Source: Polynucleobacter sp. Adler-ghost (GTDB lineage: Bacteria; Pseudomonadota; Gammaproteobacteria; Burkholderiales; Burkholderiaceae). Taken from it: 64,000 bases of DNA. The notes under the pieces were generated by a model that saw nothing but the letters and a program-made list of their open reading frames with translations, did no database searches and was not told the DNA's origin. Within the stretch, counting starts at the first letter, position 1. Every line of letters starts with the position of its first letter. Location of the stretch: the NCBI RefSeq assembly GCF_018688495.1, contig NZ_CP061320.1:406586-470585 (forward strand), given 5' to 3'. The position numbers and the translations under genes are program-made. Below, one piece after another: positions 17,109-26,323 of the stretch.

Positions 17109-18203
17109 TTGGCTGATGAAGCTCCCGTAGAAAAAACGCTATCCATAGCTGAGGCCCTTAAAGAGGGCGTGAAAGCTGCACCTGCTGGTGGAACAATCTC
17201 TTTTGATGATTTGGATGGTGCTTCTCGTGCTGCGGTAGTCCTATTGGCTGTTGGCGCTGAGTCTGCAGCCAATGTGATGCGAGGTATGACGCCGTTTGAA
17301 GTCCAACGCCTCTCGGGAAAGATGGCCGTTGTGCGCTCTTTAAGTAGAGATTTAGTACTGGAAGTATTGCGGCAATTTAAGGATGTCACCGCTAACAATA
17401 CGCAAGTTGCATTTGATACCGATGACTTCATGCAGAACATGCTTACCAAGGCAATGGGTGCAGAGGGCGCTTCGGATCTATTAGGCCGTCTTGAAAATAC
17501 GCTGGACATGTCTGGTATCGAAACACTCAAGCGCATGGAATCCGACGTGCTTTACGAGCTCATCAAAAATGAGCATCCACAAATCATTGCAACGGTGATG
17601 GTCTTCTTGGATCCTACTCAGGCTTCTGCGTTGCTCAAGTTATTTGATGATGAATTACGTAATGAACTCATCTTACGTATCGCCCTATTAGAAAAAGTTC
17701 AACCTGCAGCTCTGAAGGAGTTGAACGAGGTGATGTCTCGTTCAGCAGGTCCAGACTCAGACTTCCGTCGTAGCAGCGTGGGCGGTGTAGTGCCTACCGC
17801 GGAGATTCTGAACAATCTCTCTGGTGGCTTGGATAAACAAGCCTTGGAAAACATCCGAAAATACAATAGTGATTTGGCCGATGCTATTCAAGAAAAGATG
17901 TTTGTCTTCGAAGACTTCTTGGAGCTTGAAGATCGCTCATTACAGACTTTAATGACAGAGGTTCCGCAGGAAACATTGATCATTGCATTAAAAGGCGCAA
18001 GTCCGAAGTTGCGCGAAAAAATCTTCAAAAATATGGCGAAGCGCTCTGCCGATACTGTGCGTGAAGATCTTGAAACAAGACCACCTGTGAAGGTCATTGA
18101 AGTTGAGACAGCCCAGAAAGATGTCATTGCAATCGCTCGCGCCTTGAGTGAGGAAGGTCGAGTCAATATGGAGAGAGGTAAGTCCGCTGATGCCTTCCTC
18201 TGA
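17109..18203 (+). CDS. fliG: Flagellar motor switch protein FliG
   Basis: A 364-residue C-ring protein that couples stator motion to rotor torque. The N-terminal domain binds FliF. The middle has the EHPQ-type motif ('KNEHPQIIATVMVFLDP'). The C-terminal torque domain reads 'FEDFLELEDRSLQTLM', 'LIIALKGASPKLREKIFKNM', 'REDLE'. The start is a TTG, preceded by GAGGAG. Its 3' end overlaps the start of fliH. A stand-alone paralogue of its C-terminal domain is encoded at 54521-54943. Confidence 0.98.
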   Translation: MADEAPVEKTLSIAEALKEGVKAAPAGGTISFDDLDGASRAAVVLLAVGAESAANVMRGMTPFEVQRLSGKMAVVRSLSRDLVLEVLRQFKDVTANNTQVAFDTDDFMQNMLTKAMGAEGASDLLGRLENTLDMSGIETLKRMESDVLYELIKNEHPQIIATVMVFLDPTQASALLKLFDDELRNELILRIALLEKVQPAALKELNEVMSRSAGPDSDFRRSSVGGVVPTAEILNNLSGGLDKQALENIRKYNSDLADAIQEKMFVFEDFLELEDRSLQTLMTEVPQETLIIALKGASPKLREKIFKNMAKRSADTVREDLETRPPVKVIEVETAQKDVIAIARALSEEGRVNMERGKSADAFL

Positions 18204-19086
18204 TGAGGACTCCTTGCTAACGCGATGGGAGCCACCTTCTTTTGATCCTCCTAAACCTCCTAAGCCACCTAAGGTGGCTCCGATTCATTACCCCACCGTT
18301 GAAGAAGTCGAAGCGATTCGACACGACGCTTATGAAGAAGCCTATGAACTTGGTTCTAATGAAGGCTTTGTAGAAGGGCGAACAGCTGGCTATGACGAGG
18401 GCAAAACAACTGGATATGACGAGGGATATAAAGCGGGCTATCAAGATGCAGAACAAGAGACGCTTCGTTTACAAAATGCTTTGGGGCAACTTTTAGAATC
18501 GCTTGTTGGAATGCCCGAGGCAATTGCTGCACCTTTAACTCAGTTTAGTTTTGAAATTGCCTCTCGTTTAAGTGCAAATAGCTCAATGGAGCGCGCTCCC
18601 TTTGTAATGGCGGTGCAAGAAGCGTTGATGCGTTTGCCGCGACCAGGTGAGAATCTCTATCTGCGTTTGCGTTCTGAAGAGGTAGATACCTGGAGAAAGA
18701 TTGTTGAGGATCCAGGTTTGCCATTTAATTGCACGATTTTAGTCGATGCCGATGTACGTCCTGGGCATGCTTATGTTGAGGTGAGTGGCGCTCGTATTGA
18801 TGTTGGAGTTGAGGCGCGTATGGCATTAGTGAAGACGGCTTTGGGTTTGGATGGCTCAGTTGCGCAAGATAACAAAGTGCTTGAGCAAAAGATCACACCA
18901 GAACATTTAGAAGATGAATCTATTAGTGAGGCCCAGAACGCCGATGCATCTCATGCTGAAGAAGAAGATGATCATGATTTTGTAGATGATGCCAACAGTG
19001 ATTCTGAAATTGATTCTGAGATTGACTCTGCAAGAGATTCTGACGCCGACCATCCAATCAATCCTGATGATCAGGTGCAGTCATAG
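18190..19086 (+). CDS. fliH: Flagellar export ATPase regulator FliH
   Basis: About 298 residues from the ATG at 18190, which overlaps the fliG 3' end; an upstream GTG at 18148 is less likely. A proline-rich segment (PPKPPKPPK, near residue 20) is followed by the glycine-repeat helix diagnostic of FliH ('YDEGKTTGYDEGYKAGYQDA', about 75-100) and the FliI-binding C-terminal domain ending near 235. Beyond that is a strongly acidic Asp/Glu/Ser tail of about 60 residues, not typical of the family. The stop overlaps the fliI GTG by one base. Confidence 0.94.
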   Translation: MPSSDEDSLLTRWEPPSFDPPKPPKPPKVAPIHYPTVEEVEAIRHDAYEEAYELGSNEGFVEGRTAGYDEGKTTGYDEGYKAGYQDAEQETLRLQNALGQLLESLVGMPEAIAAPLTQFSFEIASRLSANSSMERAPFVMAVQEALMRLPRPGENLYLRLRSEEVDTWRKIVEDPGLPFNCTILVDADVRPGHAYVEVSGARIDVGVEARMALVKTALGLDGSVAQDNKVLEQKITPEHLEDESISEAQNADASHAEEEDDHDFVDDANSDSEIDSEIDSARDSDADHPINPDDQVQS

Positions 19087-20471
19087 TGAGTGTTTTACAA
19101 CCTCAGGAATTGGCAAGTCAGTTAGAGTTGCGTCGCCAACACTTGATGCAAACACCTTACTCTATTCGAGAGGGTAAATTAAAGCGCGTCTCTGGAATTG
19201 TCTTGGAGGTTGAAGGCTTGCCGATGAGTATTGGATCGGGCGCTACTATCCTGTCCGAGCTAGGTGGTAAGACTTACGATGCAGAGTGCATTGGTTTTAA
19301 TGGCGCAATCACTTATTTAATGCCGATTGATGCGATGGAAAATATTTCACCGGGCGCCTTGGTGTATCCAGCCAATACACCATTTAATTCTGGGTCAGGT
19401 TACATCTCCAGTAGTGTCGGTGAACCTTTGACGATTGGTGAGAGTTTGCTCGGTAGAGTAGTAGATGGTTTGGGTCGACCTATCGATGGCAAAGGATATG
19501 GTGAAAAACAATTTTCACCCATCATTCAAAGAATGTTAAACCCCTTAGATAGAACTCCTATTCATGAACCTTTGGATGTGGGCATTCAAGCGGTGAATGG
19601 TTTGTTAACAGTGGGTCGTGGTCAACGCGTTGGAATATTTGCAGGATCTGGAGTCGGTAAAAGTGTTTTATTAGGAATGCTTGCGCGTAATTGTGTTGCT
19701 GATGTAATTGTGATTGGCCTAGTTGGTGAGCGCGGTCGCGAAGTACGCGAGTTTTGTGAAGATACCTTGGGCCCAGAATCATTTCAGCGCGCGGTTGTTG
19801 TTGCAGCGCCTGCAGATGCTTCTCCATTGGCGCGCTCAAAAGGAGCGTCGTACGCAACCGATGTGGCGATCTGGTTTCGAGATCAAGGTAAGCACGTTGT
19901 TTTGATTGTCGACTCACTCACTCGCTACGCCATGGCATTGCGTGAAATTGGCCTAAGCTTAGGGGAGGCTCCAGTAGCACGAGGCTACCCTCCGAGCGTA
20001 TTTGCACGCATGCCAGAGTTAGTTGAGCGCGTTGGAAACGGCGCTAACCCTGATGGTTCAATTACTGCTTTTTATACCGTCTTGCTAGAAGGTGATGACA
20101 CCAATGATCCGGTTGCTGATACCGCGCGCGGTATTTTGGACGGACACTTCTTCCTTTCTAGAGAATTGGCTGATAGCGGACACTACCCAGCTATAGATGT
20201 GGAGAAATCGATTTCTCGGGTGATGCCAAAAGTGGTATCAAAAGAGCACCTACTCTCTGCTAGAAGAATGAAGCAGCTATACAGTCGGTATATGCGGGGA
20301 AGGGACTTGGTCTCGATGGGCGCTTATATCGCGGGGAGCGATCCAGAATTGGATGCTGCTTTACAAGCTTGGCCAAAAATTCAGGCATTCCTGCAACAAG
20401 ACGCTGATGTAGCCGTTCCCATAGATCAAACAGAGACTTTGTTGGCTGAAATTAGCCCACCCAATCTATAA
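19086..20471 (+). CDS. fliI: Flagellum-specific export ATPase FliI
   Basis: A 461-residue F1-beta-like ATPase at the cytoplasmic face of the export gate. Walker A 'AGSGVGKS' lies near residue 185, followed by 'LVGERGREVREFCEDTLGPE', the Walker B strand 'VVLIVDSLTRYA' and 'ARGYPPSVFARMPELVER'. The length is usual. The GTG start overlaps the fliH TAG by one base (TAGTG). It acts with FliH and FliJ, encoded on either side. Confidence 0.98.
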   Translation: MSVLQPQELASQLELRRQHLMQTPYSIREGKLKRVSGIVLEVEGLPMSIGSGATILSELGGKTYDAECIGFNGAITYLMPIDAMENISPGALVYPANTPFNSGSGYISSSVGEPLTIGESLLGRVVDGLGRPIDGKGYGEKQFSPIIQRMLNPLDRTPIHEPLDVGIQAVNGLLTVGRGQRVGIFAGSGVGKSVLLGMLARNCVADVIVIGLVGERGREVREFCEDTLGPESFQRAVVVAAPADASPLARSKGASYATDVAIWFRDQGKHVVLIVDSLTRYAMALREIGLSLGEAPVARGYPPSVFARMPELVERVGNGANPDGSITAFYTVLLEGDDTNDPVADTARGILDGHFFLSRELADSGHYPAIDVEKSISRVMPKVVSKEHLLSARRMKQLYSRYMRGRDLVSMGAYIAGSDPELDAALQAWPKIQAFLQQDADVAVPIDQTETLLAEISPPNL

Positions 20472-20476
20472 ACCTT

Positions 20477-20923
20477 ATGAATGCTATAGAACTCCTTCAT
20501 CGCTTAGCCAAAATACGAGAAGATCAGGCTATGGCACGGGCAAAGCGCGTAGCCAGTCAGGTAAATCAGCAAAAAGCCTTTAAAGATCAAGTACTTGACT
20601 ATGCAAAAGATTATGAGTCTCAATTACTTGCTGGTGGCAAAGGCGGATCTTCAGTGGCATTCATTCAGGATGCCAATGCCTTTAGAGAGAAGCTGCTGCA
20701 TAGCGCAATAGAGATGGATGGGCAAATTCAAGGCATGACAAAGGCCTCAGAGGAAACCTTAAAAGTAGCTACTTTAGCCAGAATGCGTACTCGGGGACTA
20801 TCTAAATTAGTAGACAAAATGCACCTTGAGGCCAAAAGAAAGCAGGCTAAAGCAGAGCTCAGCCAATTTGAAGATAACTTCTCAGCAAGGCTAAGTTTCA
20901 AATCTGGCACGAAAGATGCATAG
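20477..20923 (+). CDS. fliJ: Flagellar export protein FliJ
   Basis: A 148-residue, almost wholly helical coiled-coil protein with many Lys, Gln and Glu residues and no hydrophobic segment. It starts MNAIELLHRLAKIREDQAMA. FliJ forms the central stalk of the FliI ring and helps escort chaperones. It lies five bases after fliI and just before fliK, which fixes the assignment, since FliJ proteins share little sequence. Length matches the family. Confidence 0.9.
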   Translation: MNAIELLHRLAKIREDQAMARAKRVASQVNQQKAFKDQVLDYAKDYESQLLAGGKGGSSVAFIQDANAFREKLLHSAIEMDGQIQGMTKASEETLKVATLARMRTRGLSKLVDKMHLEAKRKQAKAELSQFEDNFSARLSFKSGTKDA

Positions 20924-20949
20924 TTGGTAGTGTTCCTTTTGGAGAATGC

Positions 20950-22905
20950 ATGCCAACAGTTAGTCAAATACAGATGCAAGCAGTAAATAGCCCCATCACT
21001 GAGGCTATTGCGCAACCGGGTAGTCTTGCCGGTGGCGCTGCTGTGCCTGCTGGTTTTGATACTTTCTTAGCATCCTTGAACCAAAAGATGGTGGCACGCT
21101 TGGATGGACGATTAAATTCTGATAAATCAGCGAGCCCTAAAGCGGATTTAGGCATCCTCAATATGCAAAATTTGCCACATTTTGCTAGCCAAGCAAAAGA
21201 ATCTGCAAAATTTACCGATCCTATGCAGTTATTGGCTGCACAGCTAGCTGCACAGGGCCTCATTAATCCTGCCTTAGCCCAGCCTGCCGCGGCCAGCCCA
21301 TTGCTCAATGGCGGTAACGGCGTCAATGCAATAGATTCAACTATTTCCTTATCTGGTCTAAATGTACCTAATGGACTGGGTTTAAATGGTCAAAATATCG
21401 ATCCACAGCAAAGCCGATTAATTACCCAATCGCTTGCTAAAGCGATGAAAGACGCAGGCCAAGCCAATAACTTTGGCACTCAAAATTTACAAGTAACGCA
21501 ATTAATGCAAATGTTGCAGCAAGCTAAACCAGTGAACGCTGCTCAGGCCAGTGCCTTAGAGCAGTTAAAGGGCCTAGTAACTCAGGTAGCGCAAGCACCG
21601 ATCATCACGCTGACCCAAGACCAAGTCAATGCGATTCGTGATCTTGCCCAGCAAAGCAATCTGCCGTTAGCACCCCAATTGGCTAGCCTGGTGAACCCAG
21701 CAGCTCAAGCGGCCGCTAACCCAGCACCGATCATCACGCTGACCCCAGAGATCGCTAGTGCGATTCGGGAGTTACAGCAGCAAGCTAAACCAGTGAACGC
21801 TGCTCAGGCCAGTGCCTTAGAGCAGTTAAAGGGCTTAGTAACTCAGGTAGCGCAAGCAGCCCCTCAGCAAGCACCGATCATCACGCTGACCCAAGACCAA
21901 GTCAATGCGATTCGTGATCTTGCCCAGCAAAGCAATCTACCGTTAGCACCCCAATTGGCTAGCCTGGTGAACCCAGCAGCTCAAGCGGCCGCTAACCCAG
22001 CACCGATCATCACGCTGACCCCAGAGATCGCTAGTGCGATTCGGGAGTTACAGCAGCAAGCTAAACCAGTGAACGCTGCTCAGGAAGCGATAAAAGCATC
22101 TACAGGAGAGATGAATCTAGTTAATGTGGCTGCTACTACAACTCAACCTGTAGATGAAAAGCTCAACACGAAGACTCTTTCAGATCGCAGTATTGGATCT
22201 GATGGTAAAAATGTTTCAGTTTTCAGCCCTCAAAATTCTAATAATTCCGATAACGCTCTGACCCCCTTGTTTGCTGGCCAGACATCTAAAGAAAACATCG
22301 GCGTTGATAATTCCATTCGTCCAAGGCCAGAGTCTGATTATCAGACCAGCGAACAAGAAAAAGTGGCTGATTTAAGTGCCCAAGATGCTAATACTGTAAG
22401 CACCCCAAATAGCGGTCTTGCACGTTTAGATAATCACACACCAGAAGCTATACAAAAGTTTCAAATCAAGCAAACAGAGACCTCCCTAGTGAGTGGTCCC
22501 TTACATAGTGAGATTATGAGTGCTGCTAAGTCAGGTGGCGGTCGCATTATGTTTGAGTTAACGCCGCCAGAGCAGGGCACAATTCGGATCGACTTACGCA
22601 TTAATCAAAGTGGCCAGGCTCACCTGATAGTCGAAGGTGCGAGCGACGCTACGAAATCTCGCTTAGATCAAGGCGGCCAAAATCTGAAGCAAGAGTTTGC
22701 TCAGATGGGTTTAAATCTCTCGCTAGATCTCAGGCAGGGCAATCAGTCACAACAGGCTTCAGGCCAGTCCTTTGCCAATGCTCGTCAGGAATATTATGCT
22801 AAGCAGCAGAATATTGATCCGGCTCCTAAAACCATGACAAGTACTGGTTTTATAGGTTCAGGTCATAATAGAAGTGCTAGCGGTACAGTACATCTGTTCG
22901 CTTAA
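20950..22905 (+). CDS. fliK: Flagellar hook-length control protein FliK
   Basis: A 651-residue exported ruler protein. The N-terminal and middle parts are rich in Gln, Ala, Asn and Pro and contain a recent tandem duplication (see 21521-22083), which would alter ruler length. The C-terminal switch domain (about 525-600) is recognisable: 'GGGRIMFELTPPEQGTIRID', then 'VEGASDATKSRLDQGGQNLK'. No cysteine. It acts on FlhB to switch export from hook to filament substrates. It lies between fliJ and fliL. Confidence 0.93.
   Translation: MPTVSQIQMQAVNSPITEAIAQPGSLAGGAAVPAGFDTFLASLNQKMVARLDGRLNSDKSASPKADLGILNMQNLPHFASQAKESAKFTDPMQLLAAQLAAQGLINPALAQPAAASPLLNGGNGVNAIDSTISLSGLNVPNGLGLNGQNIDPQQSRLITQSLAKAMKDAGQANNFGTQNLQVTQLMQMLQQAKPVNAAQASALEQLKGLVTQVAQAPIITLTQDQVNAIRDLAQQSNLPLAPQLASLVNPAAQAAANPAPIITLTPEIASAIRELQQQAKPVNAAQASALEQLKGLVTQVAQAAPQQAPIITLTQDQVNAIRDLAQQSNLPLAPQLASLVNPAAQAAANPAPIITLTPEIASAIRELQQQAKPVNAAQEAIKASTGEMNLVNVAATTTQPVDEKLNTKTLSDRSIGSDGKNVSVFSPQNSNNSDNALTPLFAGQTSKENIGVDNSIRPRPESDYQTSEQEKVADLSAQDANTVSTPNSGLARLDNHTPEAIQKFQIKQTETSLVSGPLHSEIMSAAKSGGGRIMFELTPPEQGTIRIDLRINQSGQAHLIVEGASDATKSRLDQGGQNLKQEFAQMGLNLSLDLRQGNQSQQASGQSFANARQEYYAKQQNIDPAPKTMTSTGFIGSGHNRSASGTVHLFA
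21521..22083 (+). repeat. Near-identical tandem duplication inside fliK
   Basis: The segment starting AAGCTAAACCAGTGAACGCT recurs at 21521, 21782 and 22058. Unit lengths are 261 and 276 bases; the second copy carries a 15-base insertion (codons for Ala-Pro-Gln-Gln plus one Ala). The third copy diverges after about 25 bases. The copies differ by only a few substitutions, so the duplication is recent or maintained by recombination. It adds about 90 residues and keeps the frame. Confidence 0.95.
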
Positions 22906-22931
22906 TATCATTAAGAATAAAGGGAATAAGC

Positions 22932-23669
22932 ATGGCTGATGAAGAACGCGTAGAGCCTACCTTAGATGTCAATGGCGGGATACCACCCCCACCCGTTGTA
23001 GAGCAAGAAGAGGTTGAAGAAGAAAAGCCTAAAAGCAAAAAGATGCTATTTTTGATCATCGGATTGATAGTAGTGCTGGCTGGAGCAGTTGGTGGCTATC
23101 TTTATATGCAACATAACGCTGAGCTCAAAAGACAGCAAGAAGCCGAAGATAAGCGGCCTGAAAACATTCTTAAGAAGCAATTAATGGAGCGTAAAGATAA
23201 TGCCGCTCCCATTTACATTGCCCTAGATGAGATGATCGTAAACCTCCCTGGCAGAGGCGGAGAGCATTACTTACAGACTAAGATGGTACTCAGGACAAAC
23301 GATGGATCTACTGAAGATAAGATCAAGAAGTTCATGCCCGTCATCAGAGATAAGGTTATTACGGTTTTATCCTCACGCCAAATGCAAGAGTTAGCCACTG
23401 TAGAGGGTAAAACAATGATGGCTCGCGAGGTCGCTTTAGTAATCAACTCTATTATTGCGCCGCAACTCACTGCTATTTATATACTCCAGCAACAACCATC
23501 AACAGCTGATATTCAAAATTTAGAGAGAATTGGTGCTGTGCCAAAAGAAACCTCTTCAGGTCAGAAGATTACTGGTGAGGCTGCTAGAGCTGCAGCAGAA
23601 TTTTGGAATGTTACGGAGATGGATCTTCCTGTTCAGGCCGTACTATTCAATACTTTTGTAATGCAGTAA
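22932..23669 (+). CDS. fliL: Flagellar basal body-associated protein FliL
   Basis: A 245-residue single-pass inner-membrane protein. The acidic, proline-rich cytoplasmic N terminus (IPPPPVVEQEEVEEEKP) is followed by one TM helix (about 40-60, 'KKMLFLIIGLIVVLAGAVGG'). The periplasmic domain has 'YLQTKMVLRTND' and 'IRDKVITVLSSRQMQELATV', typical of FliL. It is longer than the usual 150-180 residues, with an extra C-terminal stretch of about 50 residues. FliL rings surround stators and support torque. It lies between fliK and fliM. Confidence 0.93.
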   Translation: MADEERVEPTLDVNGGIPPPPVVEQEEVEEEKPKSKKMLFLIIGLIVVLAGAVGGYLYMQHNAELKRQQEAEDKRPENILKKQLMERKDNAAPIYIALDEMIVNLPGRGGEHYLQTKMVLRTNDGSTEDKIKKFMPVIRDKVITVLSSRQMQELATVEGKTMMAREVALVINSIIAPQLTAIYILQQQPSTADIQNLERIGAVPKETSSGQKITGEAARAAAEFWNVTEMDLPVQAVLFNTFVMQ

Positions 23670-23700
23670 AATAGCGGCTGTACAGTCCACTTAGGAAGAT

Positions 23701-24840
23701 ATGGCGACAGGAGCAATCAATGTCGAGATGAACATTGCCGCTGAAGATCAGCAGTCAATGTTCGACAAATCGAAGATTATTGCTCGTCGGCGCATGCCGA
23801 CATTGGAGCTTATACACGAACGCTTTTGTCGGGCGGTACGTTTATCCCTATTCAATATGATCCGTGCACCGATTGAGGTGCAGATGCATATGCCTAGCGT
23901 CAAAAGCTATGAGCAATTTGTGTCTGAATTTCCTGAGCGTACCAATATTAATATCGTAGGCATTCGTCCACTGCGTGGCGTAGGCTGCTGGATTGTTGAT
24001 CCTGGTGTTGTTTATATCGCGATTGATAATATGTTCGGTGGTGAAGGTCGGTTGGCACCAAGGCTGGCATTGCGCGAATACACGCCGACGGAGTTGCGTA
24101 TTATTCGTCGCCTAGTCGATGCATTGCTCAACGACTATGAGAAAGCCTGGAAAGCGGTATATGAAATTAAGTTTGACTTCATGCGCCAAGAGACTAATTT
24201 TGGATTTGCCAAAATAACTTCCCCTAGCGAGATGGTGCTGCATTCCAAATTTACTATTGAGATTAATGGCAGGCCAGGTGACGTTGACCTCTGTATTCCA
24301 TTCTGGGTAATGGAGCCAATCAAAGCAATCTTGTATAACAATATGCAAGGCTTTGCAAGTGAGCCAGATGAACATTGGACGAACTTATTAAACGACCAGG
24401 TTCATGAAGCCCCAGTGACTGCAGTAGCTGTATTGGCCCGTAAGCAGATGCTCTTGCGTGAAATTACCTCGTTATCAGTCGGGGATATTATCCCCATAGA
24501 AATTAATGATCCGGTTACGGTTTATGTGGATGGCTTACCTGTGATCAAGGGTCAATATGGTGTCAAAGAAGGGCGCTATTCAGTTAAGGTTAGTACGATT
24601 CAGCATCCTGCTGAATTCCTAAAGAGTCCTCTAGAGAAGGCGCGCCTTGGACCAAGCATGATGCGAAGTGCTGAAAAAGGCGAGTTATATGAGCAACTTG
24701 CAGAAAATCCTCTAGCGCCTGCTGCAATGCAGGCTCCTGAACCCAATCAAAGAGATGTCTCAAGCGATACAATGGACCAATTCGCGAATACACTTGAGCC
24801 CAATGAATCCATGGACCAAGCAGGCTCAGCACAAGAATAA
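23701..24840 (+). CDS. fliM: Flagellar motor switch protein FliM, lacking the CheY-binding peptide
   Basis: A 379-residue C-ring protein. The core domain is clear: 'TLELIHERFCRAVRLSLFNM', 'PLRGVGCWIVDPGVVYIAID', 'NMFGGEGR'. A FliN-like C-terminal domain follows (about 255-320). The N terminus reads MATGAINVEMNIAAEDQQSM, with no LSQxEIDALL peptide, the usual docking site for phospho-CheY. The upstream stop of fliL leaves only 31 bases, so no hidden extension exists. It also carries an extra C-terminal tail of about 60 residues rich in Asn, Gln, Glu and Met. Confidence 0.95.
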   Translation: MATGAINVEMNIAAEDQQSMFDKSKIIARRRMPTLELIHERFCRAVRLSLFNMIRAPIEVQMHMPSVKSYEQFVSEFPERTNINIVGIRPLRGVGCWIVDPGVVYIAIDNMFGGEGRLAPRLALREYTPTELRIIRRLVDALLNDYEKAWKAVYEIKFDFMRQETNFGFAKITSPSEMVLHSKFTIEINGRPGDVDLCIPFWVMEPIKAILYNNMQGFASEPDEHWTNLLNDQVHEAPVTAVAVLARKQMLLREITSLSVGDIIPIEINDPVTVYVDGLPVIKGQYGVKEGRYSVKVSTIQHPAEFLKSPLEKARLGPSMMRSAEKGELYEQLAENPLAPAAMQAPEPNQRDVSSDTMDQFANTLEPNESMDQAGSAQE

Positions 24841-24852
24841 AAGAGGATCAAG

Positions 24853-25230
24853 ATGGCTGAAAACGATAATGATTTAGCAAAAACACTGACGAGCGCTGAT
24901 GTTTCTGGATCCCTTCGCAAGGCGACATTTAACAACCTAGAAGATGGCTCTAAAGCTGGCGCAGACTTTAACGATATTGATTTAGTGATGGATGTACCAG
25001 TTCAAGTCACAGTAGAACTTGGACGTGCCAAGATGCAAATTCGTAATCTATTAAATCTGACTTATGGATCGGTGATCGAGTTAGATATCTTGGCTGGAGA
25101 GCCACTAGAGGTAGTGGTAAATGGTTGCCTAGTAGCTCAAGGGGAGGTGGTGATTGTGAATGATCGCTACGGTATTCGCTTGACTGATATTGTGACTCCC
25201 GCAGAGCGTCTGCGTAAAATTAATCGCTGA
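24853..25230 (+). CDS. fliN: Flagellar motor switch protein FliN
   Basis: A 125-residue C-ring protein. The SpoA-like domain covers about residues 45-122: 'DIDLVMDVPVQVTVELGRAK', 'NLLNLTYGSVIELDILAGEP', 'NDRYGIRLTDIVTPAERL'. Length matches the family. AGAGGA lies before the ATG. FliN forms the base of the C-ring and also anchors FliH. It follows fliM by 12 bases. Confidence 0.97.
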   Translation: MAENDNDLAKTLTSADVSGSLRKATFNNLEDGSKAGADFNDIDLVMDVPVQVTVELGRAKMQIRNLLNLTYGSVIELDILAGEPLEVVVNGCLVAQGEVVIVNDRYGIRLTDIVTPAERLRKINR

Positions 25231-25236
25231 TCCTAA

Positions 25237-25575
25237 ATGGGCACCTCAGTTGGAGGCATGTTGCTTTTTTCATTCATTTGGCTTGCACTAGCGGCCGCAC
25301 TTATTTGGGTTGTTGCGTATTTAGTTAAGCGGGACTCCGCAGTCCGTGCAAGCAATCCCCACGTCATGATTTTGGCTCAACAGGCTTTAGGCCCAAGAGA
25401 GCGAGTGATCATTGTGAATGTACTCAATCGCATTTTAGTGATTGGCCATACACCCACTCAAATTAATTTGTTGACCGAACTAGATCCAGAAGATGTGGCC
25501 CATCTAAAGCCACAGCCTAGTAATATTGATTTTGCAAAACAGCTAAGACAGTTGGTCAAGAGGAATATCGGTTGA
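25237..25575 (+). CDS. fliO: Flagellar export protein FliO
   Basis: A 112-residue membrane protein with one N-terminal TM helix (about 8-28, 'LLFSFIWLALAAALIWVVAY') and a cytoplasmic domain containing 'ALGPRERVIIVNVLNRILVI', the recognisable FliO segment. FliO assists assembly of the FliP ring. It lies between fliN and fliP and its TGA overlaps the TTG start of fliP by four bases. Confidence 0.93.
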   Translation: MGTSVGGMLLFSFIWLALAAALIWVVAYLVKRDSAVRASNPHVMILAQQALGPRERVIIVNVLNRILVIGHTPTQINLLTELDPEDVAHLKPQPSNIDFAKQLRQLVKRNIG

Positions 25576-26318
25576 AAAATAAGATTACCTTTTCCATTGC
25601 TGGGGTAATAGGTCTGCTGGGATTATTCCCATTGATAGCCTGGAGTCAAACTTTGCCGCTAGTGACTGCGAAGCAGGTTGGTGGCGGTACATCTTATGCA
25701 GTGCCAGTTGAAACGGTGTTGGCTATTACCGCCCTCAGTTTTTTGCCAGCCGCCTTAGTGTTGATGACCAGCTTTACAAGAATCATCATTGTATTTTCTT
25801 TATTACGCCAGGCTCTAGGTTTAACGACCATGCCACCCAATATTGTTTTAATTGGACTCTCACTGTTCCTGACTTTATTTATTATGAATCCCGTCTTTGA
25901 CTCGATTTATAAAACTGCATATCAGCCTTACTCAACAGGAAAGATGGGATTTCCTCAAGCGGTTGAGGTTGGCGCAAAGCCCCTAAAAGAGTTTATGTTG
26001 AAGCAAACTCGTAAGGATGATTTGAACTTATTCATGAAGATGTATGGCAAAGAAATCCAAGCACGCGAAGATGTTCCGTTCACTGTCTTAATTCCAGCGT
26101 TTGCGATTTCAGAAATTAAGACCGGTTTTTTAATTGGCTTTGTAATCTTTCTACCCTTTTTGGTGATTGATTTTGCAGTGGCCAGTATCCTTACCTCCCT
26201 CGGTATGGTGATGGTTTCGCCGATGATGTTTTCTTTGCCGATCAAATTAATTGTGTTTACCTTGGCAGATGGCTGGGCCCTGCTCTCTACCTCATTAGTA
26301 CAAAGCTACATTAATTAA
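25572..26318 (+). CDS. fliP: Flagellar type III export gate protein FliP
   Basis: A 248-residue polytopic inner-membrane protein, the main pore subunit of the export gate. It begins with a cleavable-type signal sequence (about 1-25) as in other FliP proteins. Conserved segments include 'SFLPAALVLMTSFTRIIIVF', 'TTMPPNIVLIGLSLFLTLFI' and 'VASILTSLGMVMVSPMMFSL'. The start is a TTG overlapping the fliO stop. fliQ follows after five bases. Confidence 0.98.
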   Translation: MKNKITFSIAGVIGLLGLFPLIAWSQTLPLVTAKQVGGGTSYAVPVETVLAITALSFLPAALVLMTSFTRIIIVFSLLRQALGLTTMPPNIVLIGLSLFLTLFIMNPVFDSIYKTAYQPYSTGKMGFPQAVEVGAKPLKEFMLKQTRKDDLNLFMKMYGKEIQAREDVPFTVLIPAFAISEIKTGFLIGFVIFLPFLVIDFAVASILTSLGMVMVSPMMFSLPIKLIVFTLADGWALLSTSLVQSYIN

Positions 26319-26323
26319 TTACC

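Noticed and set aside
16688..17116. 142-codon ORF overlapping the 3' part of fliF
   Set aside because: Frame-shifted reading of the charged FliF C-terminal coiled coil; the fliF frame is well supported.
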